Assembly: GCF_036226505.1 (NCBI RefSeq)
Contig: NZ_CP108484.1
Coordinates: forward strand, 2,356,001-2,420,000
DNA: 64,000 bases
DNA from: Kitasatospora sp. NBC_01246
GTDB lineage: Bacteria; Actinomycetota; Actinomycetes; Streptomycetales; Streptomycetaceae
Direction of reading: 5' to 3'
Shown here in pieces: positions 49,141 to 60,127 of the stretch. Position 1 is the stretch's first letter. Every line of letters begins with the position of its first letter. The notes under the pieces were generated by a model. The model had not been told where the DNA came from and searched no databases. It worked only from the letters and a program-made list of their open reading frames with translations. The translations under genes were made by a program, and so were the position numbers.

Positions 49141-50346
49141 GTGACTACCTCCGCCCCCGTGTGGGACTGCCCCTTCAACCACACCGAAGGCCTGGAGTTC
49201 GACCCCCTCCTCAAGCGACTGCTCACCGAGGACCCGGTCGCCAGGATCCGGCTGCCGCACGGCGAGGGCGAGGCCTGGCTGGCCACCCGCTACGAGGACG
49301 TCCGCGTCGTCACCACCGACCGCCGGTTCAGCCGCGCCGCCGGCATCGGCCGCGACCTCCCCCGGATGACGCCCGCCCCGATCGCCCAGGTCGAGGCGAT
49401 CAACCTGATGGACCCGCCGGCCCACAACCGGCTGCGCCGGCTGGTCGCCAAGGGGTTCACCAACCGGCAGGTCGAGCAGTTGCGGCCGAAGACCCAGCGC
49501 ACGGTCGACGGCTTCCTGGACGAGATGGCGGAGCACGGCTCCCCCGCCGACTTCGTCCACCACCTCGCCTCCCGGCTCCCCATGGTCACCATCTGCGAGC
49601 TGCTCGACATCCCCGAGGAGAACCGCGCCGAGCTGCGCGGCCACGCCGTCGCGATGATGTCGATGGGCCCCGGCAGCGGCGACGGCCAGGTCCGGGCCAA
49701 GGCCGCGCTGCGCGCCTACTTCTCCGAGCTGACCGCCGCCCGCCGCCGCTCCCCCGGCGAGGACCTGATCAGCGCCCTGGCCACCGCCCGGGACGAAGAG
49801 GAGCTGCTGGACGACCAGGAGCTCGCCGTGATGGCCATGGTCCTGCTGGTCACCGGCCACGACACCAGCACCTACCAGCTGAGCAACATCACCTACACCC
49901 TGCTCACCCACCCCGAGCAGCTCGGCAAGCTCCGCGCCCAGCCGGAGCTGCTGCCGCGCGCCATCGAGGAGCTGCTCCGCTTCATCCCGTTCCGCCAGGG
50001 CGTCGGCATCGCCCGGGTCGCCACCGAGGACGTCGAACTCGGCGGCGTGCGGATCAGGGCCGGCGAGGCCGTCCATGTCTCCTACCTGGCCGCCAACCGC
50101 GATCCGGAGATGTTCGAGCGGCCCGACGAGCTGGACCTCGACCGCGGCTCGGCCAACCACATGGCCTTCGGCTACGGGACGCACCACTGCGCGGGCGCCC
50201 ACCTCGCCCGGATGGAGCTCCAGGTGGCCATCGGCACCCTGCTGCGCCGCTTCCCCGACCTGCGGCTCGCCGTGCCGGCCGCCGAGCTGGACTGGCGGAC
50301 GGGCTCGATCTGGCGCTATCCGCGGACCCTGCCGGTCGCCTGGTGA
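49141..50346 (+). CDS. CYP158A-like cytochrome P450
   Basis: 401 residues from GTG 49141; an ATG at 49063 would add 26 residues that do not look like P450. Family motifs: I-helix LLVTGHDTSTYQLSNI, ExxR in IEELLRFIPFRQG with GIARVATEDVELGG, and heme loop FGYGTHHCAGAHLARME with ligand Cys350. Its opening (DCPFNHTEGLEFDPLLKRLL, then RIRLPHGEGEAWLATRYEDV) resembles the CYP158A group, which couple flaviolin into dimers and trimers in Streptomyces. rppA starts 71 bp downstream in the same direction, supporting that role. It acts in the cytoplasm with ferredoxin partners encoded elsewhere. Confidence 0.92.
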   Translation: MTTSAPVWDCPFNHTEGLEFDPLLKRLLTEDPVARIRLPHGEGEAWLATRYEDVRVVTTDRRFSRAAGIGRDLPRMTPAPIAQVEAINLMDPPAHNRLRRLVAKGFTNRQVEQLRPKTQRTVDGFLDEMAEHGSPADFVHHLASRLPMVTICELLDIPEENRAELRGHAVAMMSMGPGSGDGQVRAKAALRAYFSELTAARRRSPGEDLISALATARDEEELLDDQELAVMAMVLLVTGHDTSTYQLSNITYTLLTHPEQLGKLRAQPELLPRAIEELLRFIPFRQGVGIARVATEDVELGGVRIRAGEAVHVSYLAANRDPEMFERPDELDLDRGSANHMAFGYGTHHCAGAHLARMELQVAIGTLLRRFPDLRLAVPAAELDWRTGSIWRYPRTLPVAW

Positions 50347-50417
50347 CCAGCTCCCCGCCGCGCCGGCCCGGCGCCCCTCCGACGCACCCGTAGGCCCTCC
50401 AGGGGAGATCCGTACCC

Positions 50418-51578
50418 ATGGCAACACTCTGCCGACCCGCCATCGCCGTCCCCGAACACGTCATCACCCTGGAGCAGACCCTCGACCTGGCCCGCGGCCT
50501 GCACGCCGACCATCCACAGCTCGGCCTCGCCCTGCGTCTGATCGAGAACACCGGCGTCCGGACCAGGCACCTGGTCCAGCCCATCGACGAGACCCTGCGC
50601 CACCCCGGCTTCACCGGCCGCAACGCGGTCTACGAGCGGGAGGCCAAGCGCAGGGTCCCCGAGGTGGTCGCACGCGCCCTGGCCAACGCCGAGCTGTCCG
50701 CCCGCGAGATCGACCTGATCATCTACGTGTCCTGCACCGGCTTCATGATGCCGTCACTGACCGCCTGGCTGATCAACACCATGGGCTTCCGCTCCGACAC
50801 CCGCCAGGTGCCGATCGCCCAGCTCGGCTGCGCGGCCGGCGGCGCCGCCGTTAACCGGGCGCACGACTTCTGCCGCGCCTACCCCGGCGCCAACGTGCTC
50901 ATCGTGGCCTGCGAGTTCTGCTCGCTCTGCTACCAGCCGACCGACCTCGGCGTCGGGTCGCTGCTCTCCAACGGCCTGTTCGGGGACGCCGTCGCCGCCG
51001 CCGTGATGCGCGGCCGAGGCGGCACCGGCGTGCACATCGAGCGCAACGGCTCGCACCTCGTCCCGCACACCGAGGACTGGATCTCCTACGGCGTCAGGGA
51101 CACCGGCTTCCACTTCCAGCTCGACAAACGCGTCCCCGGCACCATGGAGATGCTCGCGCCCGCCCTGCGCACGCTGGCCACCGAACACAGCTGGGACATC
51201 TCGGGCCTGGGCTTCTACATCGTGCACGCCGGCGGCCCGCGGATCCTCGACGACCTCTGCCACTACCTCGACCTGGAGCCCGCGGCCTTCCGCTTCAGCC
51301 GCGCCACCCTCACCGAGCGCGGGAACATCGCCAGCGCGGTCGTCTTCGACGCCCTCGCCCGGCTCTTCGAGGAGGGCGGGGTCGCGGACGGCACCCACGG
51401 CCTGATCGCGGGCTTCGGACCGGGCATCACCGCGGAGATCTCGCTCGGCAGTTGGGCCGGCGTCCCGATCGAGGCGACCATCCCGCGCCGCCCCCGGGCG
51501 ATCGACGTGGCCGACCTCGCACTCGTCCAGGCGACCACCCCCCTGCTGCGTCCGGCCGGGACTACGATCACCGAATGA
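50418..51578 (+). CDS. rppA: RppA-type type III polyketide synthase (1,3,6,8-tetrahydroxynaphthalene synthase)
   Basis: 386 residues from ATG 50418 behind AGGGGAGATCC. The chalcone-synthase-like triad is exact in position: Cys138 (LGCAAGGAAVNRAHDF), His270 (YIVHAGGPRI), Asn303 (ERGNIASAVV), the numbering known from S. griseus RppA. It condenses five malonyl-CoA to tetrahydroxynaphthalene, which oxidises to flaviolin. The upstream CYP158-like P450 would couple flaviolin into melanin-like oligomers. The stop overlaps the Nudix start (ATGA), so three genes form one operon. The quinone monooxygenase found next to S. coelicolor rppA is absent here. Confidence 0.96.
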   Translation: MATLCRPAIAVPEHVITLEQTLDLARGLHADHPQLGLALRLIENTGVRTRHLVQPIDETLRHPGFTGRNAVYEREAKRRVPEVVARALANAELSAREIDLIIYVSCTGFMMPSLTAWLINTMGFRSDTRQVPIAQLGCAAGGAAVNRAHDFCRAYPGANVLIVACEFCSLCYQPTDLGVGSLLSNGLFGDAVAAAVMRGRGGTGVHIERNGSHLVPHTEDWISYGVRDTGFHFQLDKRVPGTMEMLAPALRTLATEHSWDISGLGFYIVHAGGPRILDDLCHYLDLEPAAFRFSRATLTERGNIASAVVFDALARLFEEGGVADGTHGLIAGFGPGITAEISLGSWAGVPIEATIPRRPRAIDVADLALVQATTPLLRPAGTTITE

Positions 51579-52159
51579 CCGACACCACGGACCGATCCGA
51601 CGTCTCTGCCAGAGCGGCCGAACTGGCCGCGCGCTTCCCCGCGTTGCACGCACCGCAGTACTGGCCCTGGGGCCGGTACGACGCGCAGTTCTCCCTCGCG
51701 CTGCCACCGGACGAACTCATCACCAACATCCACCTGGTGGGCTTCTCCGCCGGGCTGGTGGTGCTCTGCCGGGACGACCGCGACCACTGGTTCCTGCCGG
51801 GCGGGACGCGGGAGAGCGGCGAGTCGATCGAGTCCTGCCTGGTCCGCGAGCTGCGTGAGGAGGCCGGCGCGCGCCTGCTCGGCGAGCCGTCCTGGCTGGG
51901 GGCCCACCGCTGCGTGACGGACAGCGCGGAGCCGTACCGGCCGTGGCAGCCGCACCCCGAGAAGGCCTGGCTCTGGGGCTGGGCGGAGGTGTCGGTGGAC
52001 TCCACCCCGACCAACCCGGACGACGGCGAGCAGGTGGTCGAGGTCCGTGCGGTGGAGCCGGCCGAGGCGCAGCGGCTGCTGGTCGGCAGCCACGAGCCGT
52101 GGTGGGGCGAGCTGGTCGGCCTGGCCGTGGAGCTGCGCGGGCGGACGTCCGCCGGCTAG
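51575..52159 (+). CDS. Nudix hydrolase
   Basis: 194 residues from ATG 51575, overlapping the rppA stop by 4 bp; TACGAT 6 nt upstream may also support a separate leaderless start. The Nudix box GGTRESGESIESCLVRELRE followed by EAGARL fits G-x5-E-x7-R-E-U-x-E-E-x-G-U with the metal-binding Glu residues. N-terminal strand DELITNIHLVGFSAGLVVLC and C-terminal RAVEPAEAQRLLVGSHEPWW complete the fold. The expected chemistry is hydrolysis of a nucleoside diphosphate linked to another moiety. Its link with pigment synthesis is only positional and is not seen in textbook rppA clusters. Confidence 0.9.
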   Translation: MTDTTDRSDVSARAAELAARFPALHAPQYWPWGRYDAQFSLALPPDELITNIHLVGFSAGLVVLCRDDRDHWFLPGGTRESGESIESCLVRELREEAGARLLGEPSWLGAHRCVTDSAEPYRPWQPHPEKAWLWGWAEVSVDSTPTNPDDGEQVVEVRAVEPAEAQRLLVGSHEPWWGELVGLAVELRGRTSAG

Positions 52160-52353
52160 CGAAGCGGGGCGGCGGCCGGGGCGAGCCGGGGCCGGGGCGC
52201 GGGCCGGGGGCACGGGCGCGGCCGGGGCCCGGGCCGGGCCGGGCCCACACCCGGTGGCACCGAAGATCACTGGGATGGCCGATCACAGCGGCACCATGCC
52301 CTTCATGCGGTGATATGACTCGTTTGACCTGGGTCGTCACCGACGGGAGCGTC

Positions 52354-52827
52354 ATGGACAACTACCCGCTGCTCAACATCTTCTGGACGATGTTCGAGCT
52401 GTTCCTCTGGATCCTCTGGTTCTTCCTGCTGTTCAAGATCATCACGGACATCTTCCGCAGCCAGGACCTCAGCGGTTGGGGCCGGGCCGGCTGGCTGATC
52501 CTGGTGATCCTGCTGCCCCTGATCGGCGTCCTCGTCTACGTGATCGCCCGTGGCACGTCGATGAGCAAGCGGGACGTGGCCGAGGCCCGGCAGAACGAGG
52601 CCGCGTTCAAGGCGTACATCCGGGAGGCAGCCGCCGAGGCGCCCGGGAGCGGTCCGCCGGGCGCGGGTGCCCCGGGTGCCACGGGCTCGACGGGTTCCAC
52701 CGCGAGCGCCGCCGCGGCCGGCGGGCGCAGCCACGTCGACGACCTCGCCAAGCTCGCCGACCTCAAGGCCGGCGGTGCGATCACCGAGGTCGAGTACCAG
52801 CGGGCCAAGGAGAAGCTCCTGGCCTGA
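52354..52827 (+). CDS. Membrane protein with PLDc_N-type helices and C-terminal SHOCT motif
   Basis: 157 residues from ATG 52354 with GACGGGAGC upstream; the long frame back to 51943 is an antisense-like shadow of the Nudix gene. Two membrane helices (FWTMFELFLWILWFFLLFKI, AGWLILVILLPLIGVLVYVI) with RSQDLSGWGRAG between them, then ARGTSMSKRDVAEARQNEAA, a Gly/Pro/Ala linker and the C-terminal SHOCT motif (VDDLAKLADLKAGGAITEVE then YQRAKEKLL). SHOCT domains usually mediate oligomerisation. Function unknown. A strong hairpin shared with the convergent tex gene follows. Confidence 0.9.
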   Translation: MDNYPLLNIFWTMFELFLWILWFFLLFKIITDIFRSQDLSGWGRAGWLILVILLPLIGVLVYVIARGTSMSKRDVAEARQNEAAFKAYIREAAAEAPGSGPPGAGAPGATGSTGSTASAAAAGGRSHVDDLAKLADLKAGGAITEVEYQRAKEKLLA

Positions 52828-52873
52828 GCGTTGACCGGCCTGAGCAGGGACCGGCCTGAGCCGGGACCGACCG

Positions 52874-52916
52874 GGGCGGCGGGCCGGTGGACTGCACGTC
52901 CACCGGCCCGCCGCCC
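52874..52916. terminator. Bidirectional terminator between SHOCT and tex genes
   Basis: Perfect 19-bp arms (GGGCGGCGGGCCGGTGGAC and its complement) around a 5-nt loop, between convergent stops at 52827 and 52973. Confidence 0.85.
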
Positions 52917-52972
52917 GCGTCACGTCCGAACGGCGGAACCGGGCCCCGGCGACCCCAGCAGGGGCGGCTGTC

Positions 52973-55429
<2,457 letters not shown>

Positions 55430-55732
55430 GAAGCCGGTCACCTTCTCCAGAGTTGCTTTCCCCGTACCCCCGCATTCTGGCACTGACCGGCGACACCTCC
55501 CGGCCGCCCCCGGAGCGACCGGGCGTGGCGCGGCGGCGGAGTTCAGCCGTTGACGGTCGGGGAGGGGCGGCCGTCGGCGGCGATCCGGACGACGTCGGTC
55601 CGGCCCGCCGCGGCGGCACCCACCGCGCGACCGCACCGCCGAGCGCCCCCCACACGACCCGACGTCCCCACCTGATCGTCACCGCCCCACCCCGGTGTTC
55701 GAAATACGGTGAACGGCCGTGGAACCCGGGAG

Positions 55733-55738
55733 TACAGT
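55733..55738 (+). promoter_or_regulatory. Leaderless -10 element (TACAGT) for the phosphotransferase gene
   Basis: TACAGT lies 7 nt before the ATG at 55746 with no ribosome site, so the start at 55746 is preferred over GTG 55719 and ATG 55764. Confidence 0.5.
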
Positions 55739-55745
55739 GCCGGGC

Positions 55746-56642
55746 ATGTGCGCTGCAGCCCGGATGCATGACGACGAACCGGACATCGACACCGCCCTGG
55801 TACGGCGGTTGCTCGCCGCCCAGTTCCCGCACTGGGCCGGGCTGCCGCTCGAACGGGTCGCCTCCTCCGGGACGGACAACGCGATGTTCCGGCTCGGTCC
55901 CGAACTCGCCGTACGGCTGCCCCGGGTGGGGTGGGCGGCCGGGAGCGTCGAACGCGAGCAGCGCTGGCTGCCGAAGCTGGCACCGCACCTGCCGCTCCCC
56001 ATCCCCGCCCCGCTGGCACTCGGCCGGCCCGCCGCCGGCTACCCGTGGGCGTGGTCGGTGCTGCGCTGGATCGACGGCGCCAACCCGGTGGTCGGCGCGA
56101 CCACCGCGCCGATCCAACTCGCCCAGGACCTCGCCGGGTTCATCACCGCACTGCGTGCGGTCGACCCGGCGGACGGCCCACCGGGCTCCCGGGGCGTGCC
56201 GCTGGCCTCCCGTGACGCCTCCACCCGGGCCGCCATCGGCCGGCTCCGCGGATCGATCGACACGGAGGCGGCAACCACCGTGTGGGAGAAGGCACTTCGC
56301 CTGCCGGAACACGCCGGGAGGCCCGCCTGGATGCACGGCGACCTGTCCCCCGGGAACCTCCTGCTCGGCAACCGCCGGCTGCGCGCCGTCATCGACTTCG
56401 GCGTCATGGGCGTCGGCGACCCGACCGTGGACCAGATCGTCGCCTGGAACCTGCTCCCCGCCGCGGCCCGGCCCGCCTTCCGCGCCGCACTCGCCGCCGA
56501 CGACGCCACCTGGGCCCGCGGCCGCGCCTGGGCCCTGTCCATCGCCCTGATCCAACTCCCCTACTACCGCACCACCAACCCCGCCCTGGCGGCCAACGCC
56601 CGCCACGTGATCCGCGAGGTCCTCGCCGACCGCAGCGTGTGA
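55746..56642 (+). CDS. Aminoglycoside phosphotransferase (APH)-fold kinase
   Basis: 298 residues from ATG 55746. Kinase-like fold: SGTDNAMFRLGPELAVRLPR with the ATP-loop region and Arg in place of the usual nucleotide Lys vicinity; catalytic WMHGDLSPGNLLLGNRRLRA (HGDLxPxN loop) and RAVIDFGVMGVGDPTVDQIV (DFG). Substrate-side region LPYYRTTNPALAANARHVIR is helical. The APH family phosphorylates aminoglycosides, macrolides, homoserine, choline or other small alcohols; no marker pins the substrate. It is a single gene, convergent with the regulator remnants at 56.7-57.4 kb. Confidence 0.92.
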   Translation: MCAAARMHDDEPDIDTALVRRLLAAQFPHWAGLPLERVASSGTDNAMFRLGPELAVRLPRVGWAAGSVEREQRWLPKLAPHLPLPIPAPLALGRPAAGYPWAWSVLRWIDGANPVVGATTAPIQLAQDLAGFITALRAVDPADGPPGSRGVPLASRDASTRAAIGRLRGSIDTEAATTVWEKALRLPEHAGRPAWMHGDLSPGNLLLGNRRLRAVIDFGVMGVGDPTVDQIVAWNLLPAAARPAFRAALAADDATWARGRAWALSIALIQLPYYRTTNPALAANARHVIREVLADRSV

Positions 56643-56667
56643 AGCGGCGCGCCGACGCCCGTACCGG

Positions 56668-57152
56668 TCAGAGTTCGGCCCGCGCCTCGTCGATCGAGTG
56701 CAGGACGGCCTTCGCCCCGGCGCCGGCGGCCAGTTCGGCGGCCTCGTCGAGCAGCGCCCGCGCATCGGCGGGGCGGCCCTCGGCGGCGGCGATGTACGCG
56801 AGACCGACCAGGTTGGCGGCCACCCCCTCGGGGAAGGCGAGTTCGCGGCGCAGCCGGGTCGACTCGTCCAGCAGGTCACGGGCGGCCGGCAGCCGGCCCG
56901 CGTGGTGCTCGGCTATGCCGAGGTGGCGCAGGGCGTAGGAGAGCGTGAGGCGGTCGCCGGTCGCCGTCGCGAGCTCGCGCGAGCGGTGGAGGGCGGGCAG
57001 CGCGGCGGCGTCGTCGCCCTCGACCACCTGGTGGTAGGTGCCGATCCAGAACTGGGCCTCGGCCTCGCCCCGCCCGTCGCCCAGGCTCCGGTAGAGGTGG
57101 GCCGCGTGCTGGAAGAGCTCCAACGGTCCGGCCTTGGGCTCCTCCGGACCCG
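56668..57152 (-). pseudogene. C-terminal remnant of a tetratricopeptide protein gene
   Basis: The minus-strand frame ending at TGA 56668 encodes KAGPLELFQHAAHLYRSLGD, then TPR-like helices (AAALPALHRSRELATATGDR, LTLSYALRHLGIAEHHAGRL, PAARDLLDESTRLRRELAFP, EGVAANLVGLAYIAAAEGRP). From about 57135 upstream the frame turns into sequence read out of phase from an ATPase gene, with no start of its own. The gene has lost its 5' end at a junction near 57135-57165. Confidence 0.7.
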
Positions 57153-57437
57153 CCCCCGGTCGGCGAGCCCGGTGTCGTACACCTCGATCCGCAGCCCGGC
57201 AGGGGCGGTGTACTCGAACAGCACGTCGATCAGCAGGTGCTCCGGCCTGCGCGGACGCAGCACGGTGTGCGCGACCAGCTCGGCGACGATCAACTCGGCC
57301 GCCTCGGCGTAGCATGCGCCGCCCGTGACGTCCGCGAGGAACCCCCGGAGCACGATCCGCGCGGCGGACGCGGAGGAGGGATGACGCGGGAGGGAGCAGA
57401 ATCGGTCCCTAGGGGTGCTGTCAAGCGATTCGGGCAT
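57153..57437 (-). pseudogene. Truncated RsbW/HATPase-like anti-sigma-type gene
   Basis: From ATG 57437 (ribosome site GAAGG) the protein reads FCSLPRHPSSASAARIVLRG, FLADVTGGACYAEAAELIVA, ELVAHTVLRPRRPEHLLIDV and GLRIEVYDTG, the first half of an ATP-binding regulator of the RsbW type common next to DUF397/HTH genes in streptomycetes. After DTG the reading becomes unrelated Arg/Ser-rich sequence across the junction with the TPR remnant, so the ATP-lid half is missing. It is divergent from the HTH-DUF397 gene, its usual companion. Confidence 0.7.
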
Positions 57438-57608
57438 GACGATGCCACCTTCTGGTGCATTGGAGGGTCCGTGCGCGGGCAGGGCGCTTCGTGCACTCAC
57501 TAGCGCGGGCGCCCGTTCCGTTCCACGCTTAGCATCGACGGTTCCGAATTCGGTGACGAGTGATCAGCCGGTTCCAGGGAACGTCTTGACACAGGGGGGG
57601 CCTGAACC

Positions 57609-58661
57609 ATGACTCGTCAGAAGTCCGTCCATCCGAACCCGCAGTCGAGCGCGGGCGCGGTGTTCGGTGCCGTCCTGCGGCGATTCCGCGACGCGAAGGG
57701 AATCTCGCAGGGCGAACTCGCCGCACTCGTCCCGTGCAGCCGCCCGCACATCTCCCGCATCGAGGCCGGCACCCGCAACCCGCAGGAGGACTTCGTCCAC
57801 GCGGCCGACCGGCTGCTGGACACCGGCGGACAGCTGATGGACCTCTGGAGAGAGATCGACTGGTACGCCCGGGTGGAGCACCCGGACTGGTTCCGGCGCT
57901 ACGCGGGGTTCGAGGAGCGGGCTTCGACGATCTGCGAGTTCCAGGTCGCCCACATCTCAGGCCTCCTGCAGACCGAGGCCTACGCCCGCGCGCTGCTCGC
58001 ATCGGGCGACGCCGCGGGCAACCCCGACCTGATCGAGGAACGCATCGCCTCCCGACTGGCTCGCCAGCATCGCCTGACCGCGCCGGACGGCCCTCTCTTC
58101 AAGGTCGTCCACTCCGAGGCCGCGATCCGCTCACTCGTGGGGGGCGAGGCGGTCATGCACGAACAGCTCGAACGCCTGCTGACGCTCGGACAGCTCCCCA
58201 ACGTCGTCCTCCAGGTCGCGCCCCTCAGCCTCGGCGAACGAGTACCGTTCGCCACCATCGTCTCGCTGGTCACCTCACCCGACGGCAAGACTCGGATCTA
58301 CTCCGAGAGCCTGGATCAGGGCCACTTCATCGAGGATCCGAGAGTCGTCCAACGCAGGCAGCGCGCCTATGATCTGCTCCAGGCGGACGCGCTCTCCCCC
58401 CGCGAGAGCGCCGCGCTGATCCGCAGTGTGAGGGAAGGACTTCTCAACGTCATGCCTGACAGCCCCACCATCTCGTGGCGCAAGTCCAGCTACAGCGGGA
58501 ACAACGGCGGCAACTGCATCGAGGTGGCCGAAGGCCGCCCCTCCCTGCTCGTCCGCGACTCCAAGGACCCCGAGGGCCCCGTCCTCTCGTTCCCCTCCAC
58601 CTCCTGGCAGTCCTTCATCGACGCCGTCCGCACCGACACCTTCCCGACGCCCGGCCGCTGA
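57609..58661 (+). CDS. HTH-DUF5753 regulator fused to a DUF397 domain
   Basis: 350 residues from ATG 57609 with AGGGGGGG 9 nt upstream and TTGACA at 57586. Residues 1-75: XRE-type HTH (GAVLRRFRDAKGISQGELAA, LVPCSRPHISRIEAGTRNPQ). Residues about 95-275: DUF5753 (YAGFEERASTICEFQVAHIS, GLLQTEAYARALLASG) ending ESAALIRSVREGLLNV. Residues 282-350: DUF397 (ISWRKSSYSGNNGGNCIEVA, then EGRPSLLVRDSKDPEGPVLS). Usually these are two adjacent genes, as in the WhiJ-type locus. Here they are one frame. An internal ATG at 58452 with GAAGGA 12 nt upstream could still yield a separate DUF397 protein of 69 residues. It probably controls development or a TA-like pair. Confidence 0.92.
   Translation: MTRQKSVHPNPQSSAGAVFGAVLRRFRDAKGISQGELAALVPCSRPHISRIEAGTRNPQEDFVHAADRLLDTGGQLMDLWREIDWYARVEHPDWFRRYAGFEERASTICEFQVAHISGLLQTEAYARALLASGDAAGNPDLIEERIASRLARQHRLTAPDGPLFKVVHSEAAIRSLVGGEAVMHEQLERLLTLGQLPNVVLQVAPLSLGERVPFATIVSLVTSPDGKTRIYSESLDQGHFIEDPRVVQRRQRAYDLLQADALSPRESAALIRSVREGLLNVMPDSPTISWRKSSYSGNNGGNCIEVAEGRPSLLVRDSKDPEGPVLSFPSTSWQSFIDAVRTDTFPTPGR
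58452..58661 (+). CDS. Possible internal-start DUF397 product within the fusion gene
   Basis: ATG 58452 starts MPDSPTISWRKSSYSGNNGG and ends at the shared stop, giving 69 residues, the usual length of a free DUF397 protein. GGAAGGACTTCTC lies upstream at ribosome-site distance. The upstream gene's expected stop near SVREGL is missing, so this start is used only if translation re-initiates. Confidence 0.4.
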   Translation: MPDSPTISWRKSSYSGNNGGNCIEVAEGRPSLLVRDSKDPEGPVLSFPSTSWQSFIDAVRTDTFPTPGR

Positions 58662-58852
58662 ACGACCGCATCCGAACCCCCTCCCCCGGGCCACCGGGGA
58701 GGGGATTCGTCGTACCACCGCCCCCGCAACTGCCTCGCGGATCCGCGACAGTCAGCATGCGGGCAGACGTCCTCAAAAAGACAGCCGGTCCGACTTCCCT
58801 TCCAGGGCGATCTGGGCAGCTACCGCCAGGCAGAAGCGGCAAACTGTGAGCC

Positions 58853-60079
58853 ATGACGATCGGCGAGAGCAGGGCGACCATCACGCCACCGCCTCTGTGG
58901 CGTCCACTGCGCCATCTCCACCACCGGTTCACCGAAGAACGCATGGATACGGCGGCACGAGACCTCCGCGTTCTCGGACAGGCTCCCTTCGACGCCGACC
59001 GACTGCGTCGTTCCCTGACCTACGACCTTCCCGAGGAAAGGCCCCTGGTACTGCTGATGGTCGCCATGCTGGCGGCGTTGGTCGTCGGCGCAGTCCTCGC
59101 TACCGCCCAGGGCTCCTGCATCCCCGGTGGACGGCTACCGGGGCCGGGTGAAGCCCTCTCCGCCTGCCCCACCCATCAGAACAAGGTCACATTCAGTGCC
59201 ATGGTCGCAGTCTTCGTCCTCGCCCTACTGGTGGTCCGGGCCGTGAGCAATGCCCGGGAAGGCGTCCGGGTCAAGCGGTGCTACCGCGCCCTCCTTCCCT
59301 CTTTCGACGTCCTCAGCGCCTGTGCACGGGCTCTGGGGCCTGGGGCCGGGCACCCCGAAGCCGCCGAACTGAGCAAGAAGGCCGCAGCGCTCGGGCAGGC
59401 CGTCGTCGACGCCGCAGGTCACATCGCCGGCGACTTCGGGGCACGGGCCTCCACCCGCAACGCTCTGCGCAGCCATGCACGCGATGTCGCCGCACTCCTC
59501 GAAAGCACCGCCGATCGACTGCTTCCCGAGCGCGAGGAGGCCATCCACAGACTCGCCGCGCTGGCGTCCGCCATCGCCCGGCAGAGTGCGGACGGACGGT
59601 TCACCGACCTGCTCGGGCCGATCGGAGCGCCGCCGCGCTTCCCGGTCGAGGCCCCTGAGTCGCCGGACCGGACCGACGGGAAGCGGCTGGCTCTCGCGGT
59701 CGTCGCCGCCCTGTTCCTCACCACCGCGCTCGCCGTAGGGGCTGGACTGGCCGGGCTTCCGGCGCCGGTGAACGCACCTCTGGCGGCGTTCACCGTGCCC
59801 CTGATCACGTTCCTCCTGCTCGCCTACCGCCACGGTCTCGTCGACGCGCTGCGGCTCGTCTCGACCCTGCGGGCGGTCCGAAGCCCCAACACTCCACCGG
59901 ACGCCCCGACCACCGAGAGCGCCGAACCTCCGGCCGCCGAAGTCGCGGCCGCGGAGTCGCAGCCCGCCGTGGCGGCGGATCCGGCGCAACCGGCACGGGC
60001 ACCGTCCGCGCCGGTCGTCCAGCAACGCGGACCACGGACACAGCCGCGAGAGTCCGGCACTCCCACATGGATGTCATGA
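58853..60079 (+). CDS. Four-helix membrane protein with Pro/Ala tail, unknown function
   Basis: 408 residues from ATG 58853; no strong ribosome site. Helices: LVLLMVAMLAALVVGAVLAT, VTFSAMVAVFVLALLVVRAV, ALAVVAALFLTTALAVGAGL and VNAPLAAFTVPLITFLLLAY. The soluble stretch between helices two and three (residues about 140-270) is helical and charged. The last 85 residues (TPPDAPTTESAEPPAAEVAA) are low-complexity. It lies 191 bp downstream of the HTH-DUF397 gene. No family recognised. Confidence 0.72.
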   Translation: MTIGESRATITPPPLWRPLRHLHHRFTEERMDTAARDLRVLGQAPFDADRLRRSLTYDLPEERPLVLLMVAMLAALVVGAVLATAQGSCIPGGRLPGPGEALSACPTHQNKVTFSAMVAVFVLALLVVRAVSNAREGVRVKRCYRALLPSFDVLSACARALGPGAGHPEAAELSKKAAALGQAVVDAAGHIAGDFGARASTRNALRSHARDVAALLESTADRLLPEREEAIHRLAALASAIARQSADGRFTDLLGPIGAPPRFPVEAPESPDRTDGKRLALAVVAALFLTTALAVGAGLAGLPAPVNAPLAAFTVPLITFLLLAYRHGLVDALRLVSTLRAVRSPNTPPDAPTTESAEPPAAEVAAAESQPAVAADPAQPARAPSAPVVQQRGPRTQPRESGTPTWMS

Positions 60080-60115
60080 CGGATCCTCACACCAGGACAC
60101 TCGAGCGGCGGTCGG

Positions 60116-60121
60116 TAGGGT
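60116..60121 (+). promoter_or_regulatory. Leaderless -10 element (TAGGGT) for the tyrosine phosphatase gene
   Basis: TAGGGT lies 6 nt before the ATG at 60128 with no ribosome site between. Confidence 0.55.
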
Positions 60122-60127
60122 GCGGCC

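Noticed and set aside
52160..52310. CCGGGGC-rich repetitive stretch before the SHOCT protein gene
   Set aside because: Low-complexity GC-rich DNA without ordered period; nothing beyond base composition.
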